This document shows positions 36,105-46,614 of a DNA stretch of 60,000 bases, in pieces. The translations under genes were made by a program, and so were the position numbers. How positions within the stretch are numbered: position 1 is the first letter of the stretch; every line of letters begins with the position of its first letter. The stretch spans positions 6,827,730-6,887,729 of the forward strand of contig CAIIXF020000007.1 in assembly GCA_903813345.2 (NCBI GenBank). The letters run 5' to 3'. The notes beneath the pieces were generated by a model. The model saw only the letters and a program-made list of their open reading frames with translations. It searched no databases and was not told where the DNA came from. Source of the DNA: Owenia fusiformis. Its lineage: Eukaryota > Annelida > Polychaeta > Sabellida > Oweniidae.

Positions 36105-37349
36105 AACAACGGCAACGCCAAAGCGTAGCGAATCCCATCGAACAGAAATGGCTGGCATTTTAACAAACGAATAGCAAATATCATAAAACAACACACCAGA
36201 AAGGCCACCATTTTCAAAATGGTTGCTCACTAGCCAAGTTGTCATTAGAAGAAATAATATGCTTTTAAGTAGCCACCTCTAAAATTTTTGAAAAATCTCA
36301 CACGTACTTGTAAAATTACACACATAAAAATGGTGGCCATTTTTCAAAATGGCCAACTACTCCCCAAAGTTTTATTAGACAATGTGCCATGCTTAAAGTA
36401 TTCACATATCAAATATGAACAAAATCGCTCCACTACTTTTCGAGTTATAGTAAAATATGTTAAAATGGCGGCCATTTTTCAAAATGGCCACCGTCTACCA
36501 AAAGTGTCATTAGAAATAGACAGTGTGCCATGCTTATAGTATTCACATACCAAATATGAACAAAATCACTCCACTACTTTTCGAGTTATAGTAAAATACG
36601 TTAAAATGGCGGCCATTTTTCAAAATTTTTTTCAAAATGGCCGCCTTCTACCAAAAGTGTCATAGGACAGTGTGCCATACTTATAGTATTCACATACCAA
36701 ATATGAACAAAATCGCTCCACTACTTTTCGAGTTATAGTAAAATACGTTTTCAATTTTTTTTTCAAAATGGCCGCCTTCTACCAAAAGTGTCATATGACA
36801 GTGTGCCATGCTTATAGTATTCACATACCAAATATGAACAAAATCGCTCCACTACTTTTCGAGTTATAGTAAAATACGTTAAAATGGCGGCCATTTTGCC
36901 TTCTACCAAAAGTTTTTTAGACAGTGTGCAATGCTTATAGTATTCACATACCAAATATGAACAAAATTGCTCCACTATTTTTTGAGTTATAGCAAAAATC
37001 GTAAAATGCAAGTAAAGGCCGCCATTTTTCAAGATGGCTGACATGTGCTTCTTTAATATCTACATTTGTAGCATTATTAATGTCCTTTATAATTTTTTTA
37101 CATTTAAAACATATTGCTATTACAGTTTTACATATTACACCTAAATTACTGTAAAATCGGCACTAAAATGGCCGCCATTTTGAAATGAGCGGCCATTTTG
37201 AAAATCAGCTTTCGAGCAGAACTTCTACCCCCATAGGGTATATGTGTACAAAATATGAACAAAATTGGGCCAACGGTATTTGAGTTATTGCCCGGACGGA
37301 CGGACGGACGGACGGATGGACGTACGGACGGACGGATGGACGGTACTAC
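36105..37349. mobile_element. ATGGCGGCC-rich element, left part with tandem units
   Basis: It begins ACAACGGCAACGCCAAAGCG and AATCCCATCGAACAG, like 9810 and 14570. Inside, a unit of about 120-140 bp is repeated six times (AAAATGGCGGCCATTTTTCA, TCTACCAAAAGTGTCAT, GACAGTGTGCCATGCTTATA, TATTCACATACCAAATATGA, TCGCTCCACTACTTTTCGAG). It ends at an (ACGG)n run (37294-37343). The matching right terminus appears to be the sequence at 49590-49705. No transposase. Confidence 0.7.
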
Positions 37350-37880
37350 GCCCCTTTGGGGGTTTGTGTGGTATTCACGTTATGTGGTATATATTCTCTG
37401 TGGTATATTTACATTGTGTGGTAAATTGTCATATTGTGTGGTTGTCCAAGAATTGTTACGCCCAAATTGGGGTTTGTGTGGCATTAACTTTATGTGGTAT
37501 TATGTTCTGTGGTATCATTTCATTGTATGGTACATTTTTCTCTTGCGTGGTACCAATGAAATGATACAACAAATCTTAATACCACATAAGGTTAATGCCA
37601 CACAAAGCACCCTGCTTAGCATAGGATCAATTATATAGTTGTTTACCACATAAGATGAATTCCACATAGACATAAGGGTATGCTTGAACCACACAAGAGA
37701 AAAATGCACTATTCAGTGAAATGATACCACAGAACATAACACCACATAAAGGTAAATGCCACACAAACCCACTTTGCTTAGCATAGAATCAACAATTATA
37801 TAGTTGTTTTACCACATAAAATGAATTCCACATAGACATAAAGGTATGTTTTAACCACACAAAGAGAAAAATGTAAATAA
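37350..37880. repeat. TGTGGT/ACCACA inverted-repeat block, left part
   Basis: Sequence such as GTGTGGCATTAACTTTATGTGG and TTATGTTCTGTGGTATCATTTC at 37477-37531 reappears in reverse complement at about 37715-37770 (GAAATGATACCACAGAACAT, AACACCACATAAAGG). A second direct duplication of the ACCACATAA...ATAGACATAA segment lies at 37640-37690 and 37810-37860. The 127-codon frame at 37255-37638 arises from this and the (ACGG)n run and is not a gene. The block continues after the mariner at 39012-39215. Confidence 0.75.
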
Positions 37881-38016
37881 GGAAATAAAAATATATACCA
37901 TAGGCCTATGTATTACATATTATTTTATATTATATACAATTGAATTATATGTAATTGAATTGAATTGTCTCTTGTCTTTTCTAGAATTTATTGCAATTTT
38001 CTAATATATATATATA

Positions 38017-39011
38017 CAGGGTGTTCCAAAAGTAACAGGACTGGTGCTGGCATTTAGTTAAATATGCACCAATCATCTTCAAAATTCTACATAATGTACT
38101 TTCATGTATCGTTACTTAGACTGCAAAGTTTCTACAAAATATATGAAACTCGGGTTGAGTTATGGTTACAGAGACATTAAGCATTTTGTACATGCCATAT
38201 CATTTTGTACATGCTATATCAAAGTTGAAATGCAACAACTGGTGGGCATTACATTTGTTTTACGTCATTTAATATTTCTATGTATCCTCTACTTTGAAAA
38301 ATAGGCTCCTCTTTGGTCAGTACAAGAGTAGTACTCTGTATCCATGACCCAAACACATGAGTGAACCCATTTGAGAGCATGTCACGCAGGGTCGATTGGA
38401 CAATTTGGAGAAGGTCATTCTCATCTTTAAAGGTCGTACAGCACTTATTAGCATTCCGTTCTCAATATAAGTAAAAATCAGATATTGCATGATCAGAGGA
38501 GTATGGTGCATGGTTTTAGACCCTCAAGACCTATAAGTTCCTCTATAGCTGCATGGTCTTTAATGCCGACCTGCGGGCAGGCGCGCTATCAAGGTAGATG
38601 ACTGGCTTCAAATTGGGTCTTTATTTAGACTGTACTGTGATATTCCAGGAAATTGAATAAATGTTATTATCATTATGAAATTATACTTGAATCTGAGTTG
38701 TATAGCAACAACTTTACAACAAAGGACTTAATAAAATAAACAAGAACTTTTGGATTATAATAGGTGAATTAGATACTTTATTCAGTAATACAAAAATGTT
38801 AGATATCACATTTTCAGGACAAAAGTTGCCCCGGGTATTGGAATGGCATGTTACTATAGTAACCATAACTCTAACCGCATTTCATCATTTTTTCTGAAAC
38901 TTTATAATTTAAGTTGCAATACTTCAAAGTACAATTTGTGAAAATTTGAAGATACTCAGTGCATAATTGACAAAATGCCAGCACCAGTCCTATTACTTTT
39001 GGAACACCCTG
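38017..39011 (-). mobile_element. Mariner-type element with 39-bp terminal inverted repeats
   Basis: TA|CAGGGTGTTCCAAAAGTAAC at the left; the right end is its reverse complement before TA, with one mismatch in 39. It is 995 bp, so internally deleted relative to about 1.3 kb. It interrupts the TGTGGT/ACCACA block. The inner ends share CTGGCATTT and the interior TTGCCCCGGGTA with the 16840 element, so both belong to one mariner lineage with different outer ends. Confidence 0.9.
38420..38620 (-). pseudogene. Broken mariner transposase remnant
   Basis: On the minus strand, a stretch like YLDSAPARRSALKTMQL is followed after stops by HAPYSSDHAISDFYLY. These are degraded forms of the DNA(R/P)AH...PYSPDLAPSDFHLF region of mariner transposases. 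Stops and missing N-terminal sequence make it non-functional. Confidence 0.65.
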
Positions 39012-39215
39012 TATATATAACTGATGTTCTGTGGTATTTCACTGTGTGTATTAAATTCCAAAATCCCCTTATATCTATGTGGAGCTCATCTTATGTGGTA
39101 AAACACCTATATAATTGATGTTCTGTGGTATTAAATTCAAAGATGCCCTTAAGTCTATGTGGAACTCATCTTATGTGGTAAAACACCTTTTTAATTGATC
39201 CTATGCAAAGCAATT
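39012..39215. repeat. TGTGGT/ACCACA block, right part
   Basis: Two direct copies of GATGTTCTGTGGTATT...TCTATGTGGANCTCATCTTA TGTGGTAAAACACC, about 100 bp apart. In reverse complement they match the ACCACATAAGATGAATTCCA segments at 37650 and 37820, so the whole 37350-39215 region (without the mariner) is one folded inverted repeat. Confidence 0.75.
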
Positions 39216-39219
39216 AAAC

Positions 39220-40010
39220 TGGTGGTTTATATTATTTAGCTTTGGCATTAGTTACCCAGAGTATCAGCTTCTTTTTAAGTAAGCTTTGATGATCTTCAGC
39301 AAAATTATGGTTTAATGACTCTACCGCGATGGCGTTTGTTCCTCCAATCAGAGAGCAGAGATAAAACACGCTTGTACATATGATAGTCATTGAAAAATCA
39401 ACGATCGATCCTAATTGGCTCGGAAAATTCAAAGGATCGTTGCTCATCCTAGTAGATGAACTCTCTCTGGAGAGCAAAGCAAGCGAATGTAAAGGGTAGG
39501 CATTAGTATTTCATTGAGGTGAATAAACGACGCATTGAATATATTGTTTAAGAAAATATAATGTATATCCAAAATTTGCTACCACGGGTTGTTTACACAC
39601 CAACTGTTGTAAATACGTACAATCAAAAACGAGACTGTAAATTGAGATAATCATGTGTGGATATGCTCTTGTTAATTGGCATTGGCTCATGGGCAATGAG
39701 CAACACAAATTAAAAATCCATGCTTAGCTGCCTTATATTATCATCATTCACTCATTATTCATTCATCAGGCTATTAGCATGGGATCCAAGCAGGGCACGC
39801 CTTAAGCGTCTGACAGCCGGACTTGTCCGATTAAATAATGACAAGACCGGCTCAAAATCACAATTAGCCGGTCATTGTGACCGAGACCTTGTCCAATCTA
39901 TAAGCCTTAGCGTAGATATCATGTCCGAGGCCTAAACATTTTGAGATGACCCTTAAACTGTTGGCTGTTCATTTGTTTTTTTATCTCCCCTTTCCATGAA
40001 AATCAATCTA
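39220..40010. other. Intronic, unresolved
   Basis: The minus frame 39232-39477 (81 codons) has a hydrophobic stretch and a lysine-rich end, but no splice or promoter context that I can tie to a gene. 39790-39930 is GC-richer, with GCCGGACTTGTCC and TTAGCCGGTC motifs, probably part of an unrecognised repeat. Confidence 0.35.
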
Positions 40011-40016
40011 CACGTA

Positions 40017-40792
40017 CAGAGATCACGGTAGACGTTCGCCATTCGCCAATCGCGAATTTTCGAAAGAGGTGGCGAAAAATATGTAAAGGTATTTCGCAGT
40101 TATGGCGAATTAGAGGTGTCACGGTTTCCCGATATTGGACCGAATTTCGGTCCAGATGCTTCGGTTCGGGACATGGGACAGAAAGGGTTAATATCGGTAC
40201 ATAGATTCCTTCCCTAAAATGCATAAAAACGTGTATAAATAGCGAGGAACACCTCCGATTTCGTTCTGAAAAATTAAATATTTTCACTTACCTCGTACCT
40301 AGATTACACTTCTTTGCATTAAAAAGTGTTATTAACGGACCCGCGATTTCAGGTAGATGGTAATGCTTGTTCGTAAATTTCTTCGTCGTTCGCAAATCGA
40401 GTGCATTATCAGTATGCTGGATGTAGGAGAGAAATTGAAAAATCGAGCCGGCATTTAAGTCAAAAAAGTCGGCAGTTTGGAAGTATTTTGGGACTCCGAT
40501 ATCACAAGGTAAACGAATTGGTGATATTACACCGTGCAGACTATGTAAAATGCCGATCACATTCGCGGCAGATGCTTTACATTCAATTTTAATTGACGTT
40601 TTTTTATTTCTGAATATGATTTTGAAAAGTGAAACTGAAAGTGAAACTGTCATCATCAGACATTGCATCATTTTTAATGTTCCCTTTTTTACAGTTTTTC
40701 AAAATGGCTAATTCATATTTTGGTTGGCGAAAATTTTTTTGGAAGATTTAGCCACAATGGCTAACAAGTTTTTTCAACTATCGTGATCTCTG
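40017..40792. mobile_element. 776-bp hAT-like element with 6-bp target duplication
   Basis: The ends CAGAGATCACGGTAG / CTATCGTGATCTCTG are inverted (one mismatch in 15), and CACGTA flanks both sides (40011-40016 and 40793-40798). CAGAG ends with a 6-bp duplication fit animal hAT relatives that make 5-6-bp duplications. Inside are TTCGCCATTCGCCAATCGCG and GGCGAAAAT repeats. Minus frame 40288-40671 (127 codons) and plus frame 40401-40592 overlap; I do not recognise either as a transposase. Confidence 0.65.
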
Positions 40793-40799
40793 CACGTAT

Positions 40800-41945
40800 A
40801 ACGACATGATAAATTATAATCGATAGGGAGTTAAGTTTTAAATAGAACAGCCTCATTTATAATGCTAATTTAATTCTTGTCTCGGAGAAAAAGCCGAACA
40901 TCTCCAAATATAGTAATCGGAAAGTACCGAATCACAAATAGATACCTCCGGTGATCTCCAAATAAGGAGTTCTTGACCCGAGTTCATCTAAAGATGGCGA
41001 AACCACTCGAAAAGTATGGATTCATATTCATATTTAGTTTTAAAACTGATTGTGCCAAGCGTAATTCTTAAGGTACGTAAAAAACTAATCGATTATAGTA
41101 CTTCAAGTACTACTTATGGATCAAATAGACGTAGCGATTTCGGCCATTTTCAGTGATATATTGCACAATAGTACGACTTTTCACAGATCAATTTTTGAAA
41201 ATAGCGCATTGAAAATTTTGACCAGGAAGATTTGCTCATGACGGCAGATTTTGGAGAGGTGTTGGTCATCTTGACCAGCAGGTTTTGTATTTGACCACTT
41301 AAAAATTGGATCTTGCCGGACATCTTGACCAGCAAGGAAAATTTGCTTAAGGCATGCCCTGGATCCAAGTCATTTCAACCAATCATATTTTACAATTTGG
41401 GCAACATGTTTTTACTTTTATTCGAAGCATTGGATAAATATCTTCAACTTCCATGTGGGAATTGTGTTTTCCATGATGCAATATTTTTTATAAAGCAATA
41501 ATGAAGACGTTGTCAAAATAAGGAGTTGCGTCTATGTTAAAAAGTCGCAATCACTCCACTGCATAATGATCAAAGTCTCATTGCTACGGCAATGAATTTC
41601 ATTCATGGACAAATTGTTTTGGTATATTTTATTGAATAAAATTATATTTACTGTATTGTTGAAATTCAATACAACATTTTGAATATTTCATCAAAGAACG
41701 GGCCCGATCGCGAGCTCTCCCATGAATGCATCTGACTAAAATTAGAGCCCATTTGAGAATTAACGAAATATCACAATGAGAATAAAAAAAAACAATATGT
41801 TTTTCAAATTTATGATGACAAGAACGTCTTTTACCCGTGTCCTTGAACAATTTTATTAATTTTCTTACATTTAATGCGAAATATAAATTTTAAATTAGTA
41901 ATTGCTGAATAAAACAATGCAAGTCGGATCTAATTCATAATTTAT
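40800..41945. other. Intronic, with CTTGACCAGCA repeats
   Basis: CATCTTGACCAGCA(A/G)G occurs at about 41268 and 41322, with related AATTTTGACCAGGAAG at about 41212. They make the minus frame 41150-41368 look repetitive. No element boundaries or gene identified. Confidence 0.4.
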
Positions 41946-42302
41946 GATAGTTGTTACCACTCACTTTTTGACATTAATTAGTCAATTAATTAATTTATAA
42001 TATCATTTAATATCATTGATATTTATTTTGATATCATTGATATTTATACCAATATTGTAAAGAATCTAATAGTAATTGTTACTATTTTGTATTATGTTGG
42101 TTCAACCAGGTAGCAGTCGATGGAGTTAATATTTGATTGACACCTGAGATTGTACTTGATAACTTGATACTAGTTTAAACCGGTTGAGCTAATTATAGTA
42201 CAAGATTCTATTTTTAAGCTTATTCTGTCAGGTGGAACTAATATATCAGTAACCGCTTTTAGCAGGTTTTGAACAGGTTTCTGATGCAATATGTGTGGGC
42301 GA

Positions 42303-42353
42303 TTGTGCAATTATTGCACAACTTTTGCCTGTTATTGCGCAATCCTGACAGAA
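42303..42353 (+). promoter_or_regulatory. Palindrome cluster upstream of the LTR TATA box
   Basis: TTGTGCAATTATTGCACAA (42303-42321) is a perfect inverted repeat. ATTGCGCAAT (42334-42343) equals the textbook C/EBP consensus palindrome. TTCTGTCAGG (42223-42232) and CCTGACAGAA (42344-42353) are perfect reverse complements bracketing the region. The position, 20-70 bases before the TATA box, fits a U3 enhancer; binding is inference. The cluster is unchanged in the 3' LTR. Confidence 0.5.
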
Positions 42354-42374
42354 CGATTAATGTTATTTTACTTG

Positions 42375-42382
42375 TATATAAG
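42375..42382 (+). promoter_or_regulatory. LTR TATA box (TATATAAG)
   Basis: TATATAAG in the 5' LTR, with the transcription start expected near 42405. Conserved in the 3' LTR at about 47038-47045. Confidence 0.65.
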
Positions 42383-42621
42383 CAACCACGGATTCACAAT
42401 CAAACATTCTGAATTCTGGATTGGGATCACCTTCTGAAACATTCAACATTTGGATCACAACTACTATATTCTAGATTCATATTTTGGATCGCACAATCTG
42501 ATGTTCTAGTACGGGATCACCTTCGCGGATACTCTTGAGTTGGGAACACAACAACACTTAGAGGCGAGAATTATCTCAAAGACGTCCAAGATTGTGAATC
42601 CAGGTTGCAGATGAAAGCATA

Positions 42622-42634
42622 AATAAAGAATAAA
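42622..42634 (+). terminator. LTR polyadenylation signals (2x AATAAA)
   Basis: AATAAA at 42622-42627 and again at 42629-42634, downstream of the TATA box as expected for the R/U5 part. The 3' LTR copy would be the one used to end transcripts. Confidence 0.6.
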
Positions 42635-42757
42635 TAAGTTACAACAGCATTTGTTAATCGTTATCGAGATGAGATACCTGTGAGTACCGGAAACCTACAA
42701 GATCCCGGAATAATCGAACATCGATCACGTAACCGTCACGGGTGATTGGGTTCAAAT

Positions 42758-42775
42758 TGGTGGAGCTGCCGGGTA
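42758..42775 (+). promoter_or_regulatory. Primer-binding-like site
   Basis: TGGTGGAGCTGCCGGGTA starts with the TGG that pairs with a tRNA 3' CCA end, three bases after the LTR. I cannot name the tRNA from memory. Confidence 0.6.
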
Positions 42776-43043
42776 CAAATCACTCAACCGAGACGTCAAG
42801 AATTGCCGTTATTGCATGCACGAGGGTGTGAGTATGAATTTAAAATAACTAACACGCATGAAAGTAAGATGTTTTACAGTAACTATAAATCATTCATCAT
42901 AGACATAAGTGTTTTGGTAATCATTGTAGGCATATGTTCCTCGGTTGAAAAATTAGTTCTGTAGGTGGTTGGAAAGCAGGTATTCAAATTTTAAAGGATA
43001 ATTAAATGGTAGTTACAAATTCCAATCTATTAAAATAAGATTT

Positions 43044-43820
43044 ATGTTAACTAGGCAGGCTGCTAGATATACAATGGAAGGGTTGGAGGCTAGGTTACGT
43101 AATTTGGAAAATGAACAAAATATAGAAGGTTTAGTAGAAAGGTTAGCCAGGTTAGAAGGTCAGAATGTCCCTAGAAATGATGTAGACAATAAGGTCAGAA
43201 TTAAAACCTTTGATGGTAATGATACATCCATTGACCCTCGCAATTGGTTCTCCAGATACACTGCTTATGCAGAGATTCAAGGATGGGATGAAGATAGACG
43301 ATCAAGGGCGTTGAGAATGTATTTATCAGGTCAAGCAGAATCATGGTATAATAATTTACCTGATGAAACTAAACACAATTTTGAAGCATTGGAAAATTCA
43401 TTTATTGAACACTTTGTAACCAATAGACCAAAATGGAATTTACAGGCAAATTTATTATCCAGGCTACAGGGGCCAAATGAAAGCGTTGACGATTTCATTT
43501 CTGCCATTAGATTATTAGCATCTCGACTTCAAATTGGTGAGAATGAACACATGACTATCTTGATCAAAAATTTCTTACCACAAATACGTAAATTTGTAAT
43601 ATCAAAAGAACCGACCGATGTTGTTTCAGCAGAAAATGCGGCTCGGCTATCTGAATGTCTCAATAAATCAGAAACAGATACTGAACATGAAAAGCATAAA
43701 ACAGATGCTCAAAAATTAATCTTAGAAGTGGTCGATCAACAGCAAAAAAGCAATAAAGAACCTTACAGAAAAGGTATCTCAATTAAGAAAAACTTCAAGT
43801 CAATCTATAAATCATTTTAG
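43044..43820 (+). CDS. Retrotransposon Gag-like protein
   Basis: 258 codons, the only sizeable gene of the LTR element. Residues about 12-45 are a predicted coiled coil (MEGLEARLRNLENEQ). About 50-170 match the retrotransposon gag fold of Ty3/gypsy elements: an FDGND segment, NWFSRYTAYAE, then ALRMYLSGQAESWYNNL and SFIEHF, with later FLPQIRKFVISKEPTDVVSA. In Ty3-like elements this protein forms the particle shell and packages RNA. The C-terminus is basic (Lys-rich, RKGISIKKNFK) but has no CCHC zinc knuckle and stops without entering pol. Intact frame and 99.5% LTR identity suggest recent mobility. It starts at the first ATG after the primer site region in this frame. Confidence 0.85.
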   Translation: MLTRQAARYTMEGLEARLRNLENEQNIEGLVERLARLEGQNVPRNDVDNKVRIKTFDGNDTSIDPRNWFSRYTAYAEIQGWDEDRRSRALRMYLSGQAESWYNNLPDETKHNFEALENSFIEHFVTNRPKWNLQANLLSRLQGPNESVDDFISAIRLLASRLQIGENEHMTILIKNFLPQIRKFVISKEPTDVVSAENAARLSECLNKSETDTEHEKHKTDAQKLILEVVDQQQKSNKEPYRKGISIKKNFKSIYKSF

Positions 43821-46601
43821 AACAACAAGCAGTGCGCCAATTTGTAAAAATGCAATTTTAGAGGTCATAACTAAGAATTTTGAAGTATGAAATATTTTTC
43901 AAATACCTTTATGTTCATACAATACATCAAAAATATTTGAATAAACATGAGACGATATAAGTTAGGAGAAAATAATCCACTGTTAATGATAAGGTATAGC
44001 TTTCCACATTTGTTCAAAAGAAGAAAAAGAAGTCATTGTTTATAGATCGAGATAGCTTAATACTTCAAAAGCGATTTTATTTGTATATATGTTCAAATGT
44101 GTTAATCGGTTGGGTAGTACAATTATATTATATAATTGTAATTTGAGGAATTTATATGATCTAATTATTTGTGTATGGCCTATCTAATGTGAAGCTAGCC
44201 CACTGAAGAAAAGGGTAGATGCAAATTTTTAACAATATTTATTTCAAAAGACTCCTTAAACGTGGAGTTTATTTATATCAAATAAGATATAAAACATTTG
44301 TCTAGGGGGAGCAATGGAATGCTTACCCTGACAAAAGAAATGTATAGTTATAAAAATGAATATGACGAGCCAATGTGTATGGCCGCTAAAGAGGAGTAAA
44401 ATGGTATTTAAAAAAACCATTATAGGATATAAGAAGTGAAGTGAAGATAGATAAGTACTGTGAGAGATCCTAAAATATGATCTAAACAGAGGTACTGTAG
44501 AAGATGATTTACTGTAAGAGATCCTAAAATATGATCTAAGCAGGTGTGTAACAGAATAAAACATGTTAGGATAGACGTGGAGATAAGTTGTATCCTAGAA
44601 TATTTAATAATGAGAGGAAAATAAAGAGGGTCATGACATTGAATAGGAAATTGTGGCTAAAGGGTCTGAATGAATAGATCAAGCCTGGAGTATGATAAGG
44701 CAGCAAATGAAAATAGATATGAAAGATGATAGGCCTTATATGAGATGAAGAAAATCAAGATGATATATCAGATATGAGATGATGAAAATAAAGGTGATAT
44801 ATGAAAATGAAGATGATATATGAGATGAAGAAAATAAGATGACGTATGAGATGATATACTAGTATCAGAAGTAAAAAGGAAGAATAAATACTGCAATAGG
44901 ACATGAAAATATATAGATATGAATATACTGTTAACAATTATGCAATGGAATGAATTACTATGAATTGAGAATGCCTAAATGCATTAAGATCATAGATTGC
45001 ATAACAGTATTCGCGGTGCGATAATTGAAATAAAGAATGCCTGAATGCATTAATATTATCGCAGGTGAAAAGGAGGAATAAGTAAAATATAAATATGATA
45101 ATGATAAAGAATGTACAGTATAATGATTGATACATGCGGGGAACTACATGTTTGCCCGGTTGTTAATTTGAGCTCTGATCTAATGACCATGAAGTGTGAT
45201 TAATGAATTTTAGGGATAACATTATAAGGTTATTCATAAATGGATGTTTATTGTTTAAAGGAGATGTGCGGTCCATTGCTTTAAGATATATATAACAACT
45301 AATGCTTTTAATATTTGGGTCAGCAGCGTTAGTGGACTTGAAAGTTAATATCCTTTCGGGGAGATACAGTCCGGTGCACAGAAGAGACCCACTCAAATGG
45401 CTAACATTTTAATGCACATCTCCCGGTAATTTAAGATAAGAAAACAGGTGTAAATAATTAATTGATCGATATGATAAGATGTAAATAATAATCTAATATG
45501 ATATTATATAATCTATATAATCAATTAATATTATGTGTGTATACAATAATATACTAAAATGAAAATATATCGCATGAAATACACAACTACCTCAAGCACC
45601 ATAACTGAGATGCTTTGTAAAGGGCATATATTGAAAGTTAAAGACCATCATTTATAGATGGCTTAATAAATTTTAAGATGATAAGTGATAAGTTGAGAAG
45701 TTAAGGTTGCAAGATGAGGATGTACATATGATAATGCATCATGTCATATAGTAGTTGCATGATATCATTAATAATATTATTATATTATAATCTAATAAAA
45801 TACTAATACTATCAAAAATGAAATAAAAATACTAATATGTGTGAAACATACAATAATTATATTAATCTTTGGATGATCTGATCTGATCTGATGCCGATGA
45901 TCCATTGATGCCTAGGAGAAGATGGCGACGATGACGATAGATGTCACTGCAATATTCAACTAGCAGCTGATGTATGGAAATTCGCGTTAAACTGGATTTC
46001 CGTTTGGGTTATATAATATATATGGACGCTCTCCAGTGCAGTATATACCCAACGACATCTATACAATGGGGATAATACATGTGAATATAGAGACACCAGT
46101 TATTTGTGCCTATTTCACGAATGCTTAGGAGAGAGAGAATTTATTAAACTTGTGAATATAGAGACACCAGTTATTTGTGCCTATTTCACGAACGCTAAAG
46201 AGAGAATTTATGAAACTTGTGAATATAGAGACACCAGCTACTATAGTGCCTATTTCACGAACGCTAAGGAGAATACAGAGGTGAATCTAGAGACGTTAAT
46301 AAATGCCTAGATTTGCGGACGATGCAGAATATTAACAGCCAAGCGAGACTATATTATAATGACGCGGAATGATATTTATATAAACGCTGAAGCAGTGATA
46401 TATAATTACCGTCAACAACAAGTGATATATGAACGCTGAAAGCAGAGTTGATAGCACATATATCAAGAGACGCTCTATAGCGCAGCCAAGAGAGATGCTC
46501 TACAATACAGCCTAAATGAAGAGGATATGAGACATTTTATATGCCATATCAGACAATTGATTTATATGATAATGACATATTTTAGTGGGGCACTAAAATT
46601 T
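43821..46601 (+). other. Non-coding interior of the LTR element
   Basis: 2.8 kb with no frame above about 102 codons on either strand and no motif of protease, reverse transcriptase (YxDD), RNase H or integrase. It is AT-rich with local repeats: GAGATCCTAAAATATGATCTAA twice at 44462 and 44517, GATGAAAATAA runs at 44750-44850, GATCT triplets at 45878. A role in RNA packaging or merely as filler is possible. Confidence 0.7.
46081..46310 (+). repeat. ~61-71-bp tandem repeat inside the LTR element
   Basis: GTGAATATAGAGACACCAG starts units at 46081, 46152 and 46219, with a partial one at 46280. Each continues TATTTGTGCCTATTTCACGA and AACGCTAAGGAGAGAA. The 68-codon frame across it is a by-product. 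Confidence 0.9.
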
Positions 46602-46613
46602 AAGGAGGGGTGG
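46602..46613 (+). promoter_or_regulatory. Polypurine tract
   Basis: AAGGAGGGGTGG, immediately before the 3' LTR, the usual primer for plus-strand DNA synthesis. Confidence 0.7.
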
Positions 46614-46614
46614 T

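Larger units (their letters stand above)
41952..42754 (+). repeat. 5' LTR
   Basis: 803 bp. It begins TGTTACCACTCACTTTTTG and ends GGTGATTGGGTTCA. It contains a TATA box, downstream AATAAA signals and several palindromes. It has the same length as the 3' LTR, with four substitutions between them. Confidence 0.95.

Noticed and set aside
37255-37638. 127- and 99-codon plus frames rich in TDGRTDGR
   Set aside because: They start in the (ACGG)n run and continue through the TGTGGT repeat block; no coding evidence.
39232-39477. 81-codon minus frame with a hydrophobic segment resembling a secreted or membrane peptide
   Set aside because: No promoter, splice or homology support inside an intron full of repeats.
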